Assembly: GCA_047636495.1 (NCBI GenBank)
Contig: JBLILH010000003.1
Location: forward strand, 124,001 to 188,000
Direction: 5' to 3'
DNA: 64,000 nt
Source of the DNA: Endobugula sp047636495
Lineage (GTDB): Bacteria > Pseudomonadota > Gammaproteobacteria > Pseudomonadales > Cellvibrionaceae
The notes under the pieces are model-generated. The model made no database searches. It was not told the DNA's origin and saw only the letters and a list, made by a program, of their open reading frames with translations. Positions 34,296 through 44,473 of the stretch are shown piece by piece. How positions within the stretch are numbered: the stretch's first letter is position 1; every line of letters starts with the position of its first letter. Both the position numbers and the translations under genes were made by a program.

Positions 34296-34793
34296 TTAAT
34301 TTGCTTTTCTTACACGAACATTAACTAACAACCGACCCCTTTTTTGAGTGGGTGATATCGACAACTCATCAATCGTGATTCCTTTCTCGTATTCCATCTC
34401 ATATAGCCATTGCATTAACGGCCCGTAGGTTACATCGCTTAGCCGCAAACGTGCATCGTTATTTTTCCCTGGCTGAAATCCGCTCATAGTTAAACCATTT
34501 TTCCGTAAGCTTTCATCCATCACTTTGGCTAGACCTTCCGATGCTTTTACACCTACTGATGTTTGCGATTTTATGCGCTCGACTAATTGTAAAACTTGCG
34601 CACTCTCTCTAGCGGTACTGCTTAGTAATCGCTCTTGTTTCTCCCGCCACATCTCTATGGGCTCTATAATAAAAAAATAGAACAAAGTGAACATCATCAT
34701 CACACCCACTACGGTCAGTATATTTTTTTCTGAGGCTGGCCTGGACTGCCAGCTTTCTTTTATATTTTCTATTTTCGAATCCAATTCAGCCAT
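34296..34793 (-). CDS. gspM: Type II secretion system protein M
   Basis: 165-residue inner-membrane protein of the type II secretion assembly platform, partner of GspL. One membrane helix (ILTVVGVMMMFTLFYFFIIEP, split across residues 24-43), a coiled segment, and a C-terminal ferredoxin-like domain with GPLMQWLYEMEYEKG, the usual family ending. Its start overlaps the gspL stop by one base (TAATG). Last gene of the operon; no gspN follows. Confidence 0.93.
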   Translation of the reverse strand: MAELDSKIENIKESWQSRPASEKNILTVVGVMMMFTLFYFFIIEPIEMWREKQERLLSSTARESAQVLQLVERIKSQTSVGVKASEGLAKVMDESLRKNGLTMSGFQPGKNNDARLRLSDVTYGPLMQWLYEMEYEKGITIDELSISPTQKRGRLLVNVRVRKAN

Positions 34794-36100
34794 TATTGCT
34801 GCTCCAACCGAAGACGTAATCGTGCTTGAAATTTGTTGTCAATCGCATTAGAGCTTAGCAACTCCGCGATTAATCCTTTTGCTTCCATATCGGCGCGTAG
34901 TTTTTCTACGATATTAAACGATGAAGCTTGTACACTTAAGCGCAGCATTCTTTCTTTGTCGCTATAATTGATTGTTAATAGTTCGACATCTAATGTTTGA
35001 ATAACCGGCGCCACTACTGTAAGCAAAGACACCACTTGACTTGGCTCGCTGCCACCTACTGATAATGCTTCTAGTCTATTCGTCAGCAATCTAACTGGAT
35101 TGGTTATATTACCTTCGGTAACAACTTGTCTAGTCGCCGTTTTTATGTTCTGCTGAAAGACGTTTATTTTTTGTGTGGACTGATAGATAGATAAAAAATT
35201 AACAGTCAAAAACAAGCACACTGATAATAACGCTAAAATAACGACTATTGTTAACTGAGTCGCTTGCTCAGCATTTTTTTTACTCGCTGCATATTCTCCC
35301 GCACAAAAATTTATTGCAGTCACGTTGTCTACTGTTAGTGGCGGCGCAGCCGAATGAAACTGGATATTCGCCTCTGGTTGCAGGGTATGAAAAAGCTGGG
35401 TAACGGTTTCAAGGCTAATATGATCTTTTTCGTTAATGGTATGTGATAAATACACTTGGTAACGCCGTGGTAAAGTTTCACCAGATTCGTTGTTTGCCAG
35501 TGATAACCATTCACGTAAAAAATCTGCCGCAAAGGCGTCAGTCGTTGTAAAACCTAAGCCTTCATCAGAATGAAGCAACCAACGACCATTATGAAACCAA
35601 CATACGATATCGCCAGCTATACGTGGCAAACATTGAAAATCGACCATGCAACGGTTAACGGGGTTATGCTGCCGTTTAATAAACTTTAGTGCACCTGAAA
35701 ACCACTGGCTGTCTACATAAGCAATAGTTGCCTGTGGCTCTGCTTGTTGACCGATCACAAAATGTAACGCATCGACATCGTTAACAATGCTGTCTTCAAG
35801 TGCATAAGGTAACATTTTGGCGAAATGGCGCTTTTCTTTTTCATGATAAGCTACTTGCCGAACAACTGTTTTTTCCCCAGGAATAACAAAGATAATAGGG
35901 TATTCAATGGCTAACAACCATTCCATTAGCACTTCGCCAGAACCATAACTTGCGCGACTTAGATCATAATGATCGCCTACTAGTGACCAACGATAGTTCG
36001 CGGCTTCAAATCGATCACTTATGGCCATTGCTTCTTCAGAAATATCTTTGGGCGATTTCGTCGCAAAGGACAACCATTCTACATACGCATATTTATTCAA
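34793..36100 (-). CDS. gspL: Type II secretion system protein L
   Basis: 435 residues. The cytoplasmic actin-like domain (residues 1-280; FVIPGEKTVVRQVAYHEKEK and LPYALEDSIVNDVDALHF are the GspL core) binds the GspE ATPase. A single membrane helix near 285-310 and a periplasmic ferredoxin-like domain that pairs with GspM follow. Translation starts at a TTG 15 bases after the gspK stop, with AAGG eight bases ahead; no ATG is available close by. Confidence 0.93.
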   Translation of the reverse strand: MNKYAYVEWLSFATKSPKDISEEAMAISDRFEAANYRWSLVGDHYDLSRASYGSGEVLMEWLLAIEYPIIFVIPGEKTVVRQVAYHEKEKRHFAKMLPYALEDSIVNDVDALHFVIGQQAEPQATIAYVDSQWFSGALKFIKRQHNPVNRCMVDFQCLPRIAGDIVCWFHNGRWLLHSDEGLGFTTTDAFAADFLREWLSLANNESGETLPRRYQVYLSHTINEKDHISLETVTQLFHTLQPEANIQFHSAAPPLTVDNVTAINFCAGEYAASKKNAEQATQLTIVVILALLSVCLFLTVNFLSIYQSTQKINVFQQNIKTATRQVVTEGNITNPVRLLTNRLEALSVGGSEPSQVVSLLTVVAPVIQTLDVELLTINYSDKERMLRLSVQASSFNIVEKLRADMEAKGLIAELLSSNAIDNKFQARLRLRLEQQ

Positions 36101-36115
36101 ACTAACAAGCCTTCG

Positions 36116-37267
36116 TTATAATTGTTGCCGAGTACGGCGTAATACTTTCATTTTAACACCCGCCGAGGTCATCTCTCTTTTTAAAAGACTCTCTTGTCGC
36201 CGTTGATGATCATTAATGGTTACGTCTGCGGCTAAAATAAAAAATTCACTTCCCGTTAACAAGCCATTGGCATCGGGCCAAAAATCAGGGTCTATATCAA
36301 ATGCTCGACCCGCCGCATCGCTGGCTAAAAAATCCTCTACCGACTTATAGGCTTCATTAGTGTTTATTGTAATAGTAGACCCATCCCCTTGAATATTATC
36401 GACGTCCATCGGCCTCGCAGACATTAATAATTCAGCACCACTGAGAGAAAGAGGTATTTCAATGTTTTGTTGATTTAAACTGCGCATCACCGCGACCGAT
36501 GCGGTGTTTATATTAAAACCAACATCGCTTGGCAAGGCGACGAGTAAAGGTGCAATATAGCTATAAATCTCGCTGCTTACACCTTTTATTTGGCGCAACT
36601 CTGTAACACTAATAAACCGTTGATTTGCAGCTCGATATGGTAATTCCAGCGATGTGTAATAATTATTTTCTGCTCCTCCTAGCCCCGTCACAATATCATC
36701 ACTATCGAGCCAATCAATAACGGCTTCGGTAATTGATTGCGCCAAGCCTGTATCCACAAGACCATCGGGATGGGTTTGCACTAGTCGCATAAAACGTTGT
36801 TGTGGTGTGGTGAAACGCTCGTGAAATGTGCCTGCTGGGTTGTAGATTGCTGGCCGTCCCTGCAGCTGATTGAGATTGAATCGGCTTAATGCGTCCTCTA
36901 ATGTTGCCACAATGGTTGCATCGTCTACGGGCACCACTAATACTGTTGCCCAATCTTCTTGCAAATGGTCATAGCTACCTCGTTGACCATTGACAATATA
37001 ACGTCCATTACTATCATCGTCCTCTGCATCTTGCTCAAGTACCCAGCTGGCAAATGCTTCGACACTGTAAATATATTGCTGTAATTGCGCACCCATAATA
37101 TTGTTACCTGCGCGCGCCACCGACAATTGAAAATCACCCGTAAAGCGAGCGGCAATGGCAATAATCACACTGGTAATAAACACCGCAATAACCAATACTG
37201 ACCCTTTTTGGCGACGTTGATTTGGTGCTAAAGATGGGGGGTTTTTTGCTAATGTTATACGTTTCAT
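36116..37267 (-). CDS. gspK: Type II secretion system minor pseudopilin K
   Basis: 383-residue tip pseudopilin. Prepilin leader ending RRQKG then SVLVIAVFITSVIIAIAA; the +5 glutamate of other pseudopilins is absent, as is characteristic of GspK. A large globular domain follows, with the helix-hairpin-like FNINTASVAVMRSL and two-part SAM-like insert typical of GspK. The ATG at 37267 overlaps the gspJ stop (ATGA); a longer frame to 37396 is an artefact. It should cap the pseudopilus with GspI and GspJ. Confidence 0.93.
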   Translation of the reverse strand: MKRITLAKNPPSLAPNQRRQKGSVLVIAVFITSVIIAIAARFTGDFQLSVARAGNNIMGAQLQQYIYSVEAFASWVLEQDAEDDDSNGRYIVNGQRGSYDHLQEDWATVLVVPVDDATIVATLEDALSRFNLNQLQGRPAIYNPAGTFHERFTTPQQRFMRLVQTHPDGLVDTGLAQSITEAVIDWLDSDDIVTGLGGAENNYYTSLELPYRAANQRFISVTELRQIKGVSSEIYSYIAPLLVALPSDVGFNINTASVAVMRSLNQQNIEIPLSLSGAELLMSARPMDVDNIQGDGSTITINTNEAYKSVEDFLASDAAGRAFDIDPDFWPDANGLLTGSEFFILAADVTINDHQRRQESLLKREMTSAGVKMKVLRRTRQQL

Positions 37268-37971
37268 TTCGGCATCGTTTGCACAAGAGGAAATAGCCGT
37301 ACAACTTCGCCGAAGCCGACAATATCCATAACAATCTCTACCGCTATAGGGAGTTGATTCTTTTTGGCTGATGATTCTGGCCAACCAGTAATCCACGCTT
37401 CGTCATTTACACTCATACTTTCAGCCGATAAATAGCGCAAGCGAATGGTTTTAATATTGTCTATGAGTCGACGACTTTTTATTCTTGGGTCATTCACGTC
37501 ATCAACTGGCCGCCAATGGTCTCGCCATAAACTCACTGTCGGCCCTGTGTCTACTGTCGCCTCTACGGGAGGATCGTCATTGGTGATACGGTAGCCTATT
37601 GCTTGCAAGTCGCTCCGTGGTTGATTTAAAAAATTATTATCGCCACTGCGAACAAAACGCAATAAATGGCTATCATCGCCAATAGAAATACCACTATTTT
37701 GCGATAACCGATCCCCTAATAAACCCACCATAACTGGTTGGGCATTACCAAAGTCATCTACCCAAGGTCGTGCGACTGCGTGTTGTAAATCATCAGAAAA
37801 AAATTGCCATACTCGTTGAACACTATTTATTTGCTGCGTCAACTGATTTACTCTTGATTCGATATTGATTGCACCTGACAATGCCTGATAAGACAGCAAG
37901 GCGATGGCTGCGCCAATTCCCAAGGCGACAACCATTTCTATTAAGGTAAATCCATGGTTTAATTTTTTCAT
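37264..37971 (-). CDS. gspJ: Type II secretion system minor pseudopilin J
   Basis: 235 residues. Short leader MKKLNHG cut before FTLIEMVVALGIG, with the +5 Glu present. The body shows the GspJ pattern RVWQFFSDDLQHAVARPWVDDFG and, near the end, IKTIRLRYLSAE. Part of the GspI-J-K tip complex. Overlaps gspK by four bases; 66 bases separate it from gspI. Confidence 0.95.
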   Translation of the reverse strand: MKKLNHGFTLIEMVVALGIGAAIALLSYQALSGAINIESRVNQLTQQINSVQRVWQFFSDDLQHAVARPWVDDFGNAQPVMVGLLGDRLSQNSGISIGDDSHLLRFVRSGDNNFLNQPRSDLQAIGYRITNDDPPVEATVDTGPTVSLWRDHWRPVDDVNDPRIKSRRLIDNIKTIRLRYLSAESMSVNDEAWITGWPESSAKKNQLPIAVEIVMDIVGFGEVVRLFPLVQTMPK

Positions 37972-38037
37972 CCAGTAAGGATTAAGAGTTGATGCTGATG
38001 ATATACATTATTCATAAGACACTGCCAATTTTTCAAT

Positions 38038-38421
38038 TTAATGGATATAACTATCAAGAGTGATAATGGGTTCGTCTTCTCGTAAACTCACCACGGTTCG
38101 ATAACGCAGTAATGCTCCCAAGTTAGTCTTCTCTGGTTCCGTCACCACTATCCATTCTGTCCCTGCCATAGTGATCCTTTCTTCTACTGTACTAAGCAAG
38201 CTAGTTTGATTCAATTGGCGCTCCAACCGTAGACGATTCATCGTGTTGTCGGCAATCCATGTGGCAATCGCTTTATCACGTAATACACCGGCATTGTCTG
38301 CCTGCTTCATCATTAGCAACATTAAGGCCGGAATAGTAAAGGCTACCACCGCTGTCGCTACTAAGACCTCTATCAACGTGAAGCCTTGCTGTAGAGTTTT
38401 ACGTGCGCTGCAAAATCGCAT
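38038..38421 (-). CDS. gspI: Type II secretion system minor pseudopilin I
   Basis: 127 residues. Leader MRFCSARKTLQQG then FTLIEVLVATAVVAFTIPAL, with the +5 Glu present. The following KAIATWIADNTMNRLRLE matches the GspI signature (A-x-W-IA-N-LR). GspI nucleates the pseudopilus tip. The start overlaps the gspH stop as TAATG. Confidence 0.95.
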   Translation of the reverse strand: MRFCSARKTLQQGFTLIEVLVATAVVAFTIPALMLLMMKQADNAGVLRDKAIATWIADNTMNRLRLERQLNQTSLLSTVEERITMAGTEWIVVTEPEKTNLGALLRYRTVVSLREDEPIITLDSYIH

Positions 38422-39008
38422 TATTGATTCTCAATAATTGAATTACTTAATTGGCCACGTTCATCGATAAAAATTCGGAACACCTGCTCACCCTCTATCT
38501 TGTCTACAAACCTGAACACTAAAGTAAATTCTGACACGTCACCATTAGGGTAAAAAATTATGGCTGGCGGCGATGCTATTTCATCCCCCAACTCATTGAG
38601 TGACTGCTCTAATAAAGCTTCCAATAAAACATTATCTACTGTGGCGTCAATCTCTATTCCTTCTGTTAATGACACACTTGACAAGGGCTCACCATCTAAT
38701 GCCTGCCATTTTTTATCGCTATCGCTTTTATTGCCATAGTTTGTCTTTCCATAATAATGCCAGCTATACGCACCCCAAGTGTTGTCCTCTTCATCAATTC
38801 TCAAGCCCATTATCCGTTGTCGCATTAACGCTTCATCTAGCGCAAATTGCATTTGCGCAAACAGCATCTTACCTTCGTTCTCTATTCTTTTTCCTGAAGA
38901 TGATGTCGATACCGCGACGGCAACACCCCCGCTAATAAACCCAAGAATAACTAAAACAATGAGCAGCTCAAATAATGTAAAACCAGTTTCTCTTGACGAC
39001 GTTATCAT
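38421..39008 (-). CDS. gspH: Type II secretion system minor pseudopilin H
   Basis: 195 residues from the ATG at 39008: MITSSRETG then FTLFELLIVLVILGFISGG, with Glu at +5. The later EGKMLFAQMQFALDEALMRQ and GLRIDEEDNTWGAYSW are typical of GspH. The longer frame to 39164 runs back through gspG and is rejected. Seven bases separate it from gspG. Confidence 0.94.
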   Translation of the reverse strand: MITSSRETGFTLFELLIVLVILGFISGGVAVAVSTSSSGKRIENEGKMLFAQMQFALDEALMRQRIMGLRIDEEDNTWGAYSWHYYGKTNYGNKSDSDKKWQALDGEPLSSVSLTEGIEIDATVDNVLLEALLEQSLNELGDEIASPPAIIFYPNGDVSEFTLVFRFVDKIEGEQVFRIFIDERGQLSNSIIENQ

Positions 39009-39015
39009 ATACCGG

Positions 39016-39498
39016 TTATTTATTCGCTTCGAAGCGCTCCCAGCTATAGATATCTTTATCTTGCTCAGCACCACCCGCAACACCATCGGCTCCATAGCTA
39101 TAAATATCGTAATTGCCTTTTTCGCCTGGGGCACTATAAAGATAAAGTTTGCCCCACGGATCAATAGGTAGCGCTTCTAAATATCCACCGCTTTGCCATT
39201 GACGAGGAATCGGGTCGATAGATGGCTTTTTGACCAAGGCTTGCAAACCTTGTTCGGTAGAAGGGTAACGATAATTATCTAAGCGGTATAATTTTAATTG
39301 GCCCTCAATCGTACTAAAGTCAGAAAATGCTTGTTTTACTCGAGCTTCATCTGCCTTACCTAAAAACTTACCCCCCACAGCAGTAGCCATGATGCCAATA
39401 ATAATTAACACCACCATAATTTCGATAAAACTAAACCCCAATTGCAATTGGGGACGATAAAAAGGCTGCTGTTTTTGCTTAATAATTAACGGCTTCAT
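39016..39498 (-). CDS. gspG: Type II secretion system major pseudopilin G
   Basis: Main subunit of the pseudopilus, about 160 residues with the start at 39498 (upstream alternatives at 39519 and 39549). The leader is unusually long, about 21 residues (ending QLQLG), before FSFIEIMVVLIIIGIMATAV with Glu at +5. The mature body shows YRLDNYRYPSTEQGLQALV, DPWGKLYLYSAPG and the C-terminal acidic stretch AEQDKDIYSWE that binds calcium in this family. Confidence 0.95.
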   Translation of the reverse strand: MKPLIIKQKQQPFYRPQLQLGFSFIEIMVVLIIIGIMATAVGGKFLGKADEARVKQAFSDFSTIEGQLKLYRLDNYRYPSTEQGLQALVKKPSIDPIPRQWQSGGYLEALPIDPWGKLYLYSAPGEKGNYDIYSYGADGVAGGAEQDKDIYSWERFEANK

Positions 39499-39560
39499 AG
39501 GTAGCGACTCTTCTCTCATTAATGTAACGGATGATAAGTAATTAATCACACATTTATTGC

Positions 39561-40850
39561 TTATGCCAAATCACTCATATTAATAATAGGAATGATAATA
39601 GCGATCATAATAAACCCAATGACTGCCCCCATAAACACAATGGTGGCTGGCTCGATAATGTTAAACGCAGTAGATAATTGTAAATCTAATTCACGCTGCT
39701 GGCTTCTTGCGGAATAATCTAGCTGTTCGGCTAAGGTGCCATTTGCCTCACCGCTAGACGCCATTTGCACCATTAATGGGGGGAAAATTTCGGTTTTATC
39801 TAGGGCTCGGTGAAGACTCGTTCCTCCCTCGACGGTCACGGTTGCCTTTTCTGCCTGTTCACGCAGGATCTCATTGCCCATTGTCTGAGCACTAATACGC
39901 AGGCTATTAATTAACGGAACACCACTGCTAATCAACATGCTCAAGGTGCTAGCAAAGCGCGAAGTGTCCGACTGCACCACTATATGACCAATAATCGGTA
40001 ATCGTAATAACACTCCATGCCATTTACGCATATTCGACGGCATACGCAACCAGAACTGTATCGCAAAGCACGATAAGATAATCGCAATTAATACATACAA
40101 GCCGTTGCTCTGCAAGAAATCACTCATGCTAATTAATACTTCTGTTGCCCAGGGTAATTCTTGCTTGGCGCGAACAAAAACACTGGTTATTTTAGGTACA
40201 ATAAATACCATTAAGCCAACCACAATCGAGAGGCACACCAACACTAAAATAATGGGGTATACCATGGCCGACTTTAGTTGCTGCCTGGATGCGTGGCTGG
40301 TTTCCGCGTATTCCGACAAACGCTCTAAAACCGGGCCTAAAAAACCCGCCTGTTCGCCAGCATTTACCATGGCACGATACATGCCATCAAAAACACGGGG
40401 GTAGTCACCTAGAGCCTGCGCCAGGCTAAGCCCCTCTAAGACTCTTGAACGTACCTGAAGCACAATGTTTTTTATAGCGTCTTTACGACTTTGTTTTGCG
40501 ACAGCCTGTAAAGATTCTGCGAGAGGCATTCCCGACTGAACCAATGATGCCAACTGTCGAGTAAACAACGATAAATCTTTTACGCCCAAGCGAGTACTAA
40601 AACTTTTTGCTGAACCGGAACGCCCACTGTTTAGCTGACGGCTTTTTTGTTTCGCCTTAGACGTGGCCTTGTCATTACTTTTATCTCCACTTTGTCGCGA
40701 GAGTTTGCCCGCCGATATTTTTTCTACACTCACAGGTTTTAGTTGCTGTTGTCGCAGCTGTGCGCGCACCTGCCTCTCGGTATCGCCTTCTTGAGTACCT
40801 TTAATCAACTTACCTTGTGTATTTAATGCCTGATAACGAAATGCGCCCAT
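39561..40850 (-). CDS. gspF: Type II secretion system inner-membrane platform protein F
   Basis: 429 residues, slightly longer than usual because of a charged, Ser/Lys-rich linker (about residues 45-85). Two GspF domains (QLASLVQSGMPLAESL ... and STLSMLISSGVPLINSL) each precede membrane helices; three helices in all. It couples GspE to pseudopilus assembly. Twelve bases downstream of gspE. Confidence 0.95.
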   Translation of the reverse strand: MGAFRYQALNTQGKLIKGTQEGDTERQVRAQLRQQQLKPVSVEKISAGKLSRQSGDKSNDKATSKAKQKSRQLNSGRSGSAKSFSTRLGVKDLSLFTRQLASLVQSGMPLAESLQAVAKQSRKDAIKNIVLQVRSRVLEGLSLAQALGDYPRVFDGMYRAMVNAGEQAGFLGPVLERLSEYAETSHASRQQLKSAMVYPIILVLVCLSIVVGLMVFIVPKITSVFVRAKQELPWATEVLISMSDFLQSNGLYVLIAIILSCFAIQFWLRMPSNMRKWHGVLLRLPIIGHIVVQSDTSRFASTLSMLISSGVPLINSLRISAQTMGNEILREQAEKATVTVEGGTSLHRALDKTEIFPPLMVQMASSGEANGTLAEQLDYSARSQQRELDLQLSTAFNIIEPATIVFMGAVIGFIMIAIIIPIINMSDLA

Positions 40851-40862
40851 AATTTTACACCG

Positions 40863-42326
40863 CTAACTCACCGCAGTTACCCTCAAGACTTCTTCTAAAC
40901 TGGTTTCCCCTGCCAACACTCGCCGCCGTCCATCATCAATTAACGACGGCGCAGTTTGACGCACATATTGCAACATAACCTGTTCGCCTGCGCCTTCATG
41001 TATGAGCTGTCGTAAATGACTATCGATGGGAATCAACTCATAAATGGCGGTTCGCCCACGATACCCTGTTTGCTTACATTCATCGCAACCTTTGGCCTGA
41101 TAAATACTATCGCTCTCGGTAATCAGTAAACGCTCACACTCTGCTTTTGTAGGAGTGAGAGGTACGCGACATTTCTGGCATAGCACCCGCACCAATCGCT
41201 GCGCCATCACCATTTCTAAGCTCGACGCCAACAAGAAAGGCTCTACACCCATATCTTTTAAACGCGTGATCGCGCCAACGGCGGTATTGGTATGCAAAGT
41301 TGATAACACTAAGTGGCCGGTTAAACTCGCTTGCACCGCAATTGAGGCTGTTTCTTGGTCACGAACCTCACCAATCATCACCACATCAGGATCTTGGCGC
41401 AAAATAGCCCGCAAACCCCGCGCAAAGGTCATATCTACTTTGGTATTCACCTGTGTTTGCCCGATACCAGGCAACAAGTATTCGACGGGGTCTTCAATGG
41501 TTAGAATATTTCGACTACGATCATTAATATGCGTCAATCCCGCATACAAGCTGGTGGTTTTACCTGAGCCTGTTGGCCCCGTTACCAGAATAATACCGTG
41601 TGGGCGACCTAGGCTTTCATCAAAAATACGATACACATTTTCTGGCATGGCTAATTGTGATAACTGCAATTGACCCGATGCCTGATCTAACAGCCGCAGC
41701 ACGACTCTCTCGCCATAAGCAGAGGGGATTGTCGACATACGAATATCGACAACATGACCCGCCAAACGTACCGAAATACGACCATCTTGCGGTAAGCGTT
41801 TTTCAGCGATATCTAATTTTGCCATCACTTTTAAGCGGGAAACCAATACCGAGGCTAGCTCGGGCTTAGGCGATAGCATTTCATTTAACACGCCGTCGAC
41901 ACGAAAACGAATAGCCACACGATCATCATAGGGTTCAATATGAATATCCGAGGCTTTCTCTTTGACCGCCTCGGATAAGATGGCATTGATTAAACGAATG
42001 ACAGGGGCATCGTCGTTGCCCGCAAGCAGGTCTGTTTGTTCTTGTAAATCGTTAGCCAGCTGACCTAAATCCATTTCTGCATCGAGATCATCCGCTGCAC
42101 GTTGCGCTGCGCCATCGGTGGTTTGATAGTGTTGAGTAAGCTGTTTTTTAAAGACCTTTTCATCAATTTTCTTTATTGAAAATTGCACGCCTAATACTCG
42201 CTGTAATTCTAATAATACGGTGAGATTAAGGTCTTTGTAACAATACAGCGTATCGCCATCTACCATTACCCCATGCTGTTCAGCAAAGCCGTAGGGTAAA
42301 TCAATGGACAATTCGTGAGCTGGCAT
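40863..42326 (-). CDS. gspE: Type II secretion system ATPase E
   Basis: 487-residue hexameric ATPase that powers pseudopilus assembly. N1E domain (residues 1-110), then the core with DIHIEPYDDRVAIRFRVDG, Walker A GPTGSGKTTSLYAGL, Asp box TIEDPVEY, Walker B VMIGEVRDQETA and His box LSTLHTNTA. The zinc-binding tetracysteine insert is present as CQKC ... CDEC, and YRGRTAIYEL follows. Confidence 0.97.
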   Translation of the reverse strand: MPAHELSIDLPYGFAEQHGVMVDGDTLYCYKDLNLTVLLELQRVLGVQFSIKKIDEKVFKKQLTQHYQTTDGAAQRAADDLDAEMDLGQLANDLQEQTDLLAGNDDAPVIRLINAILSEAVKEKASDIHIEPYDDRVAIRFRVDGVLNEMLSPKPELASVLVSRLKVMAKLDIAEKRLPQDGRISVRLAGHVVDIRMSTIPSAYGERVVLRLLDQASGQLQLSQLAMPENVYRIFDESLGRPHGIILVTGPTGSGKTTSLYAGLTHINDRSRNILTIEDPVEYLLPGIGQTQVNTKVDMTFARGLRAILRQDPDVVMIGEVRDQETASIAVQASLTGHLVLSTLHTNTAVGAITRLKDMGVEPFLLASSLEMVMAQRLVRVLCQKCRVPLTPTKAECERLLITESDSIYQAKGCDECKQTGYRGRTAIYELIPIDSHLRQLIHEGAGEQVMLQYVRQTAPSLIDDGRRRVLAGETSLEEVLRVTAVS

Positions 42327-42340
42327 GAATATTCTCGTCT

Positions 42341-44416
42341 TTATTGGCTGGCGCTAGCATTAGGCTTTACTTCGTTCCACACGGGTAGAAGAGGCAATAT
42401 ACTTTCATCTAACAAATAGCTGGCATCACCTTTAGCTTTAATTTGCTGATCACGAATATAACGATACTTTTCGCCTGTCGCCCCTGCCATATCTTGGTTA
42501 TCACGAATAATAGTCGCACGCAAAAAAACCATCAAATTCTGCTTAGTCACCCTTGTGGTGTCATTTCTAAACAACCCTCCCACTAATGGGATATCACCCA
42601 AGAAAGGGACTTTATCCTCGGTCTGATCAACTTGATTACTAATTAACCCCCCTAAAATAATTGTTTCGCCATCTTGCGCAATGATTTTGGTCGTTATTTT
42701 ACGCTCGTTGGTAATCACATCGGATGCCTGTGTAGATTCAGAAATACTTGACACTTCTTGCTGAATTTCCAAAATCACCGTGTCGCCCTCATTAATTTGT
42801 GGTGTTACTTTCAGGGAAATACCGACATCTTGACGTTCGATTGTTTGGAAAGGATCTGTTGAAGCACCTCCCGATGCAGTAAACGAACCCGTCACAAACG
42901 GTACGTTTTGTCCAATAGAAATTTCAGCCTCACTATTGTCCGTGGTGAGTAGGCTAGGCGTTGACAATACATTCGCGTCGGCTCTGCCTTGAAGAAAATT
43001 GATTAGGCCAGCAAAATTAACACCAGCAGCATTAGAGCCGAGAAAGCCAATTACTTGCCCCGCAGAAGAAGGAACACTTCCCACGTCCGTCCCCTGAACA
43101 CCGGTAATGAATGATGCCAGTGCGCCCGAACCTCGCGATGAAATCAATCCAGCATCTTTTTTGTAAGCTGCCCATTCAACGCCTAACTGACGATCTAAAC
43201 TCTCACTAACCTCTACAATAATCGCTTCCACTAACACCTGTGCACGGCGAATATCTAAACGCTTAATGACCGACAATAAAGACTCCATCGTTTCACTATC
43301 GGCGGTTATCAGCAAGGAATTGGTCGCTGGGTCTGCCTCTACCGAGGCGTTTGCCGCAGATGGGCCTGCACCCTTTCCTGTTTCTGGCTCTAGTTTTGAA
43401 ATACTCGACACCACCTTTGATAAAACAGCAGCCACCTCTTCAGCATCCGCATACTCTAAGTAAACTACACGCACATTACCTGTTTGCGGTTGCGAAATAT
43501 CTAATCGCTTAATAAGCTCCCGTACTTTTTTACGCCGTACTTCGTCACCTGTTACTAAAATACTATTACTGCGTTGTTCGGCAACAATAATAGTCTGTGT
43601 ATTCTGCGGGGCCCCTTGCTCACCTTTAAGCAGTTGCTGCAAAATCGCTGCAAGATCAGCAGATTTAGCATATTCCAGCGCAATAACATCAGTTTCTGCT
43701 ACTCCCGCTCGATCAATGCGCTCGATAATATCGGTCAATCGGGCAATGTTCGCTACTGTATCAGACACTATAATGGCGTTACTCGGTTCGTAAGCAGCTA
43801 AATGTGCATGCTGAGGCGCTAGCGGTCGCAATACAGGCAACACCTTAGAGGCCGACACATTATAAAGCTGAATCACTTGTGTAATATAAGCATCGGTACC
43901 AAAGTTGGGGCTATTCAAGACGGGAACTGCTGAGGTACGCGCATCTTTACGCGGAATAATACGTACAATATTGCCTACATCGATAGCCGTAAACCCTTGA
44001 ATTTCCAGTACCGATAAAAACAAGTCGTAGAGTTCTTTTTCCGATAAAGAATTTGCTGAAATCACTTTCACTCTACCCTTCACACGAGGGTCAACAATGA
44101 CCGTTTTACCGGTGATATTGGCGACAAATTTAATCACTTCTTGAATGTCGGAGTCTTTAAAATTCACCTGCCACTTTTGCTCTTGATTTGCGGTCTGTTG
44201 TTTTCCCTGATTTGGCTTTACTGACTGTTCTGGCAGCAGCCCTGGAGATACTGTCTGTTCTTTTACCCGCTCCGGCAACTGCCCTTGTTCTGTTTGGGCA
44301 TAACTTAGAGCAGAAATACTAAGGCTTAGAAGCACAGCTGTCATTGGCAGTGCGGTTAATGTCGCCTTTATTATTTGCTCGCATTTGACGTTAACGGTGG
44401 AAGAAAAATTATTCAC
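42341..44416 (-). CDS. gspD: Type II secretion system outer-membrane secretin D
   Basis: About 691 residues from a GTG at 44416; a GTG at 44470 is an alternative, giving a longer N-terminus. Signal sequence ending LSISALSYA, then the N0 domain (VNFKDSDIQEVIKFVANITG), N1-N3 repeats (with NSILVTGDEVRRKKVRELI and VLVEAIIVEVSE) and the secretin core (VPFVTGSFTASGG, ILGGLISNQ, VPFLGDIPLVGGLFRND). The C-terminal S-domain is short. No pilotin gene is nearby. Forms the outer membrane exit channel. Confidence 0.95.
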   Translation of the reverse strand: MNNFSSTVNVKCEQIIKATLTALPMTAVLLSLSISALSYAQTEQGQLPERVKEQTVSPGLLPEQSVKPNQGKQQTANQEQKWQVNFKDSDIQEVIKFVANITGKTVIVDPRVKGRVKVISANSLSEKELYDLFLSVLEIQGFTAIDVGNIVRIIPRKDARTSAVPVLNSPNFGTDAYITQVIQLYNVSASKVLPVLRPLAPQHAHLAAYEPSNAIIVSDTVANIARLTDIIERIDRAGVAETDVIALEYAKSADLAAILQQLLKGEQGAPQNTQTIIVAEQRSNSILVTGDEVRRKKVRELIKRLDISQPQTGNVRVVYLEYADAEEVAAVLSKVVSSISKLEPETGKGAGPSAANASVEADPATNSLLITADSETMESLLSVIKRLDIRRAQVLVEAIIVEVSESLDRQLGVEWAAYKKDAGLISSRGSGALASFITGVQGTDVGSVPSSAGQVIGFLGSNAAGVNFAGLINFLQGRADANVLSTPSLLTTDNSEAEISIGQNVPFVTGSFTASGGASTDPFQTIERQDVGISLKVTPQINEGDTVILEIQQEVSSISESTQASDVITNERKITTKIIAQDGETIILGGLISNQVDQTEDKVPFLGDIPLVGGLFRNDTTRVTKQNLMVFLRATIIRDNQDMAGATGEKYRYIRDQQIKAKGDASYLLDESILPLLPVWNEVKPNASASQ

Positions 44417-44473
44417 AGGGATCCCATTGTTCAATATAAAAAAATATAAAAAATTGCGTCTATGTACCACAAC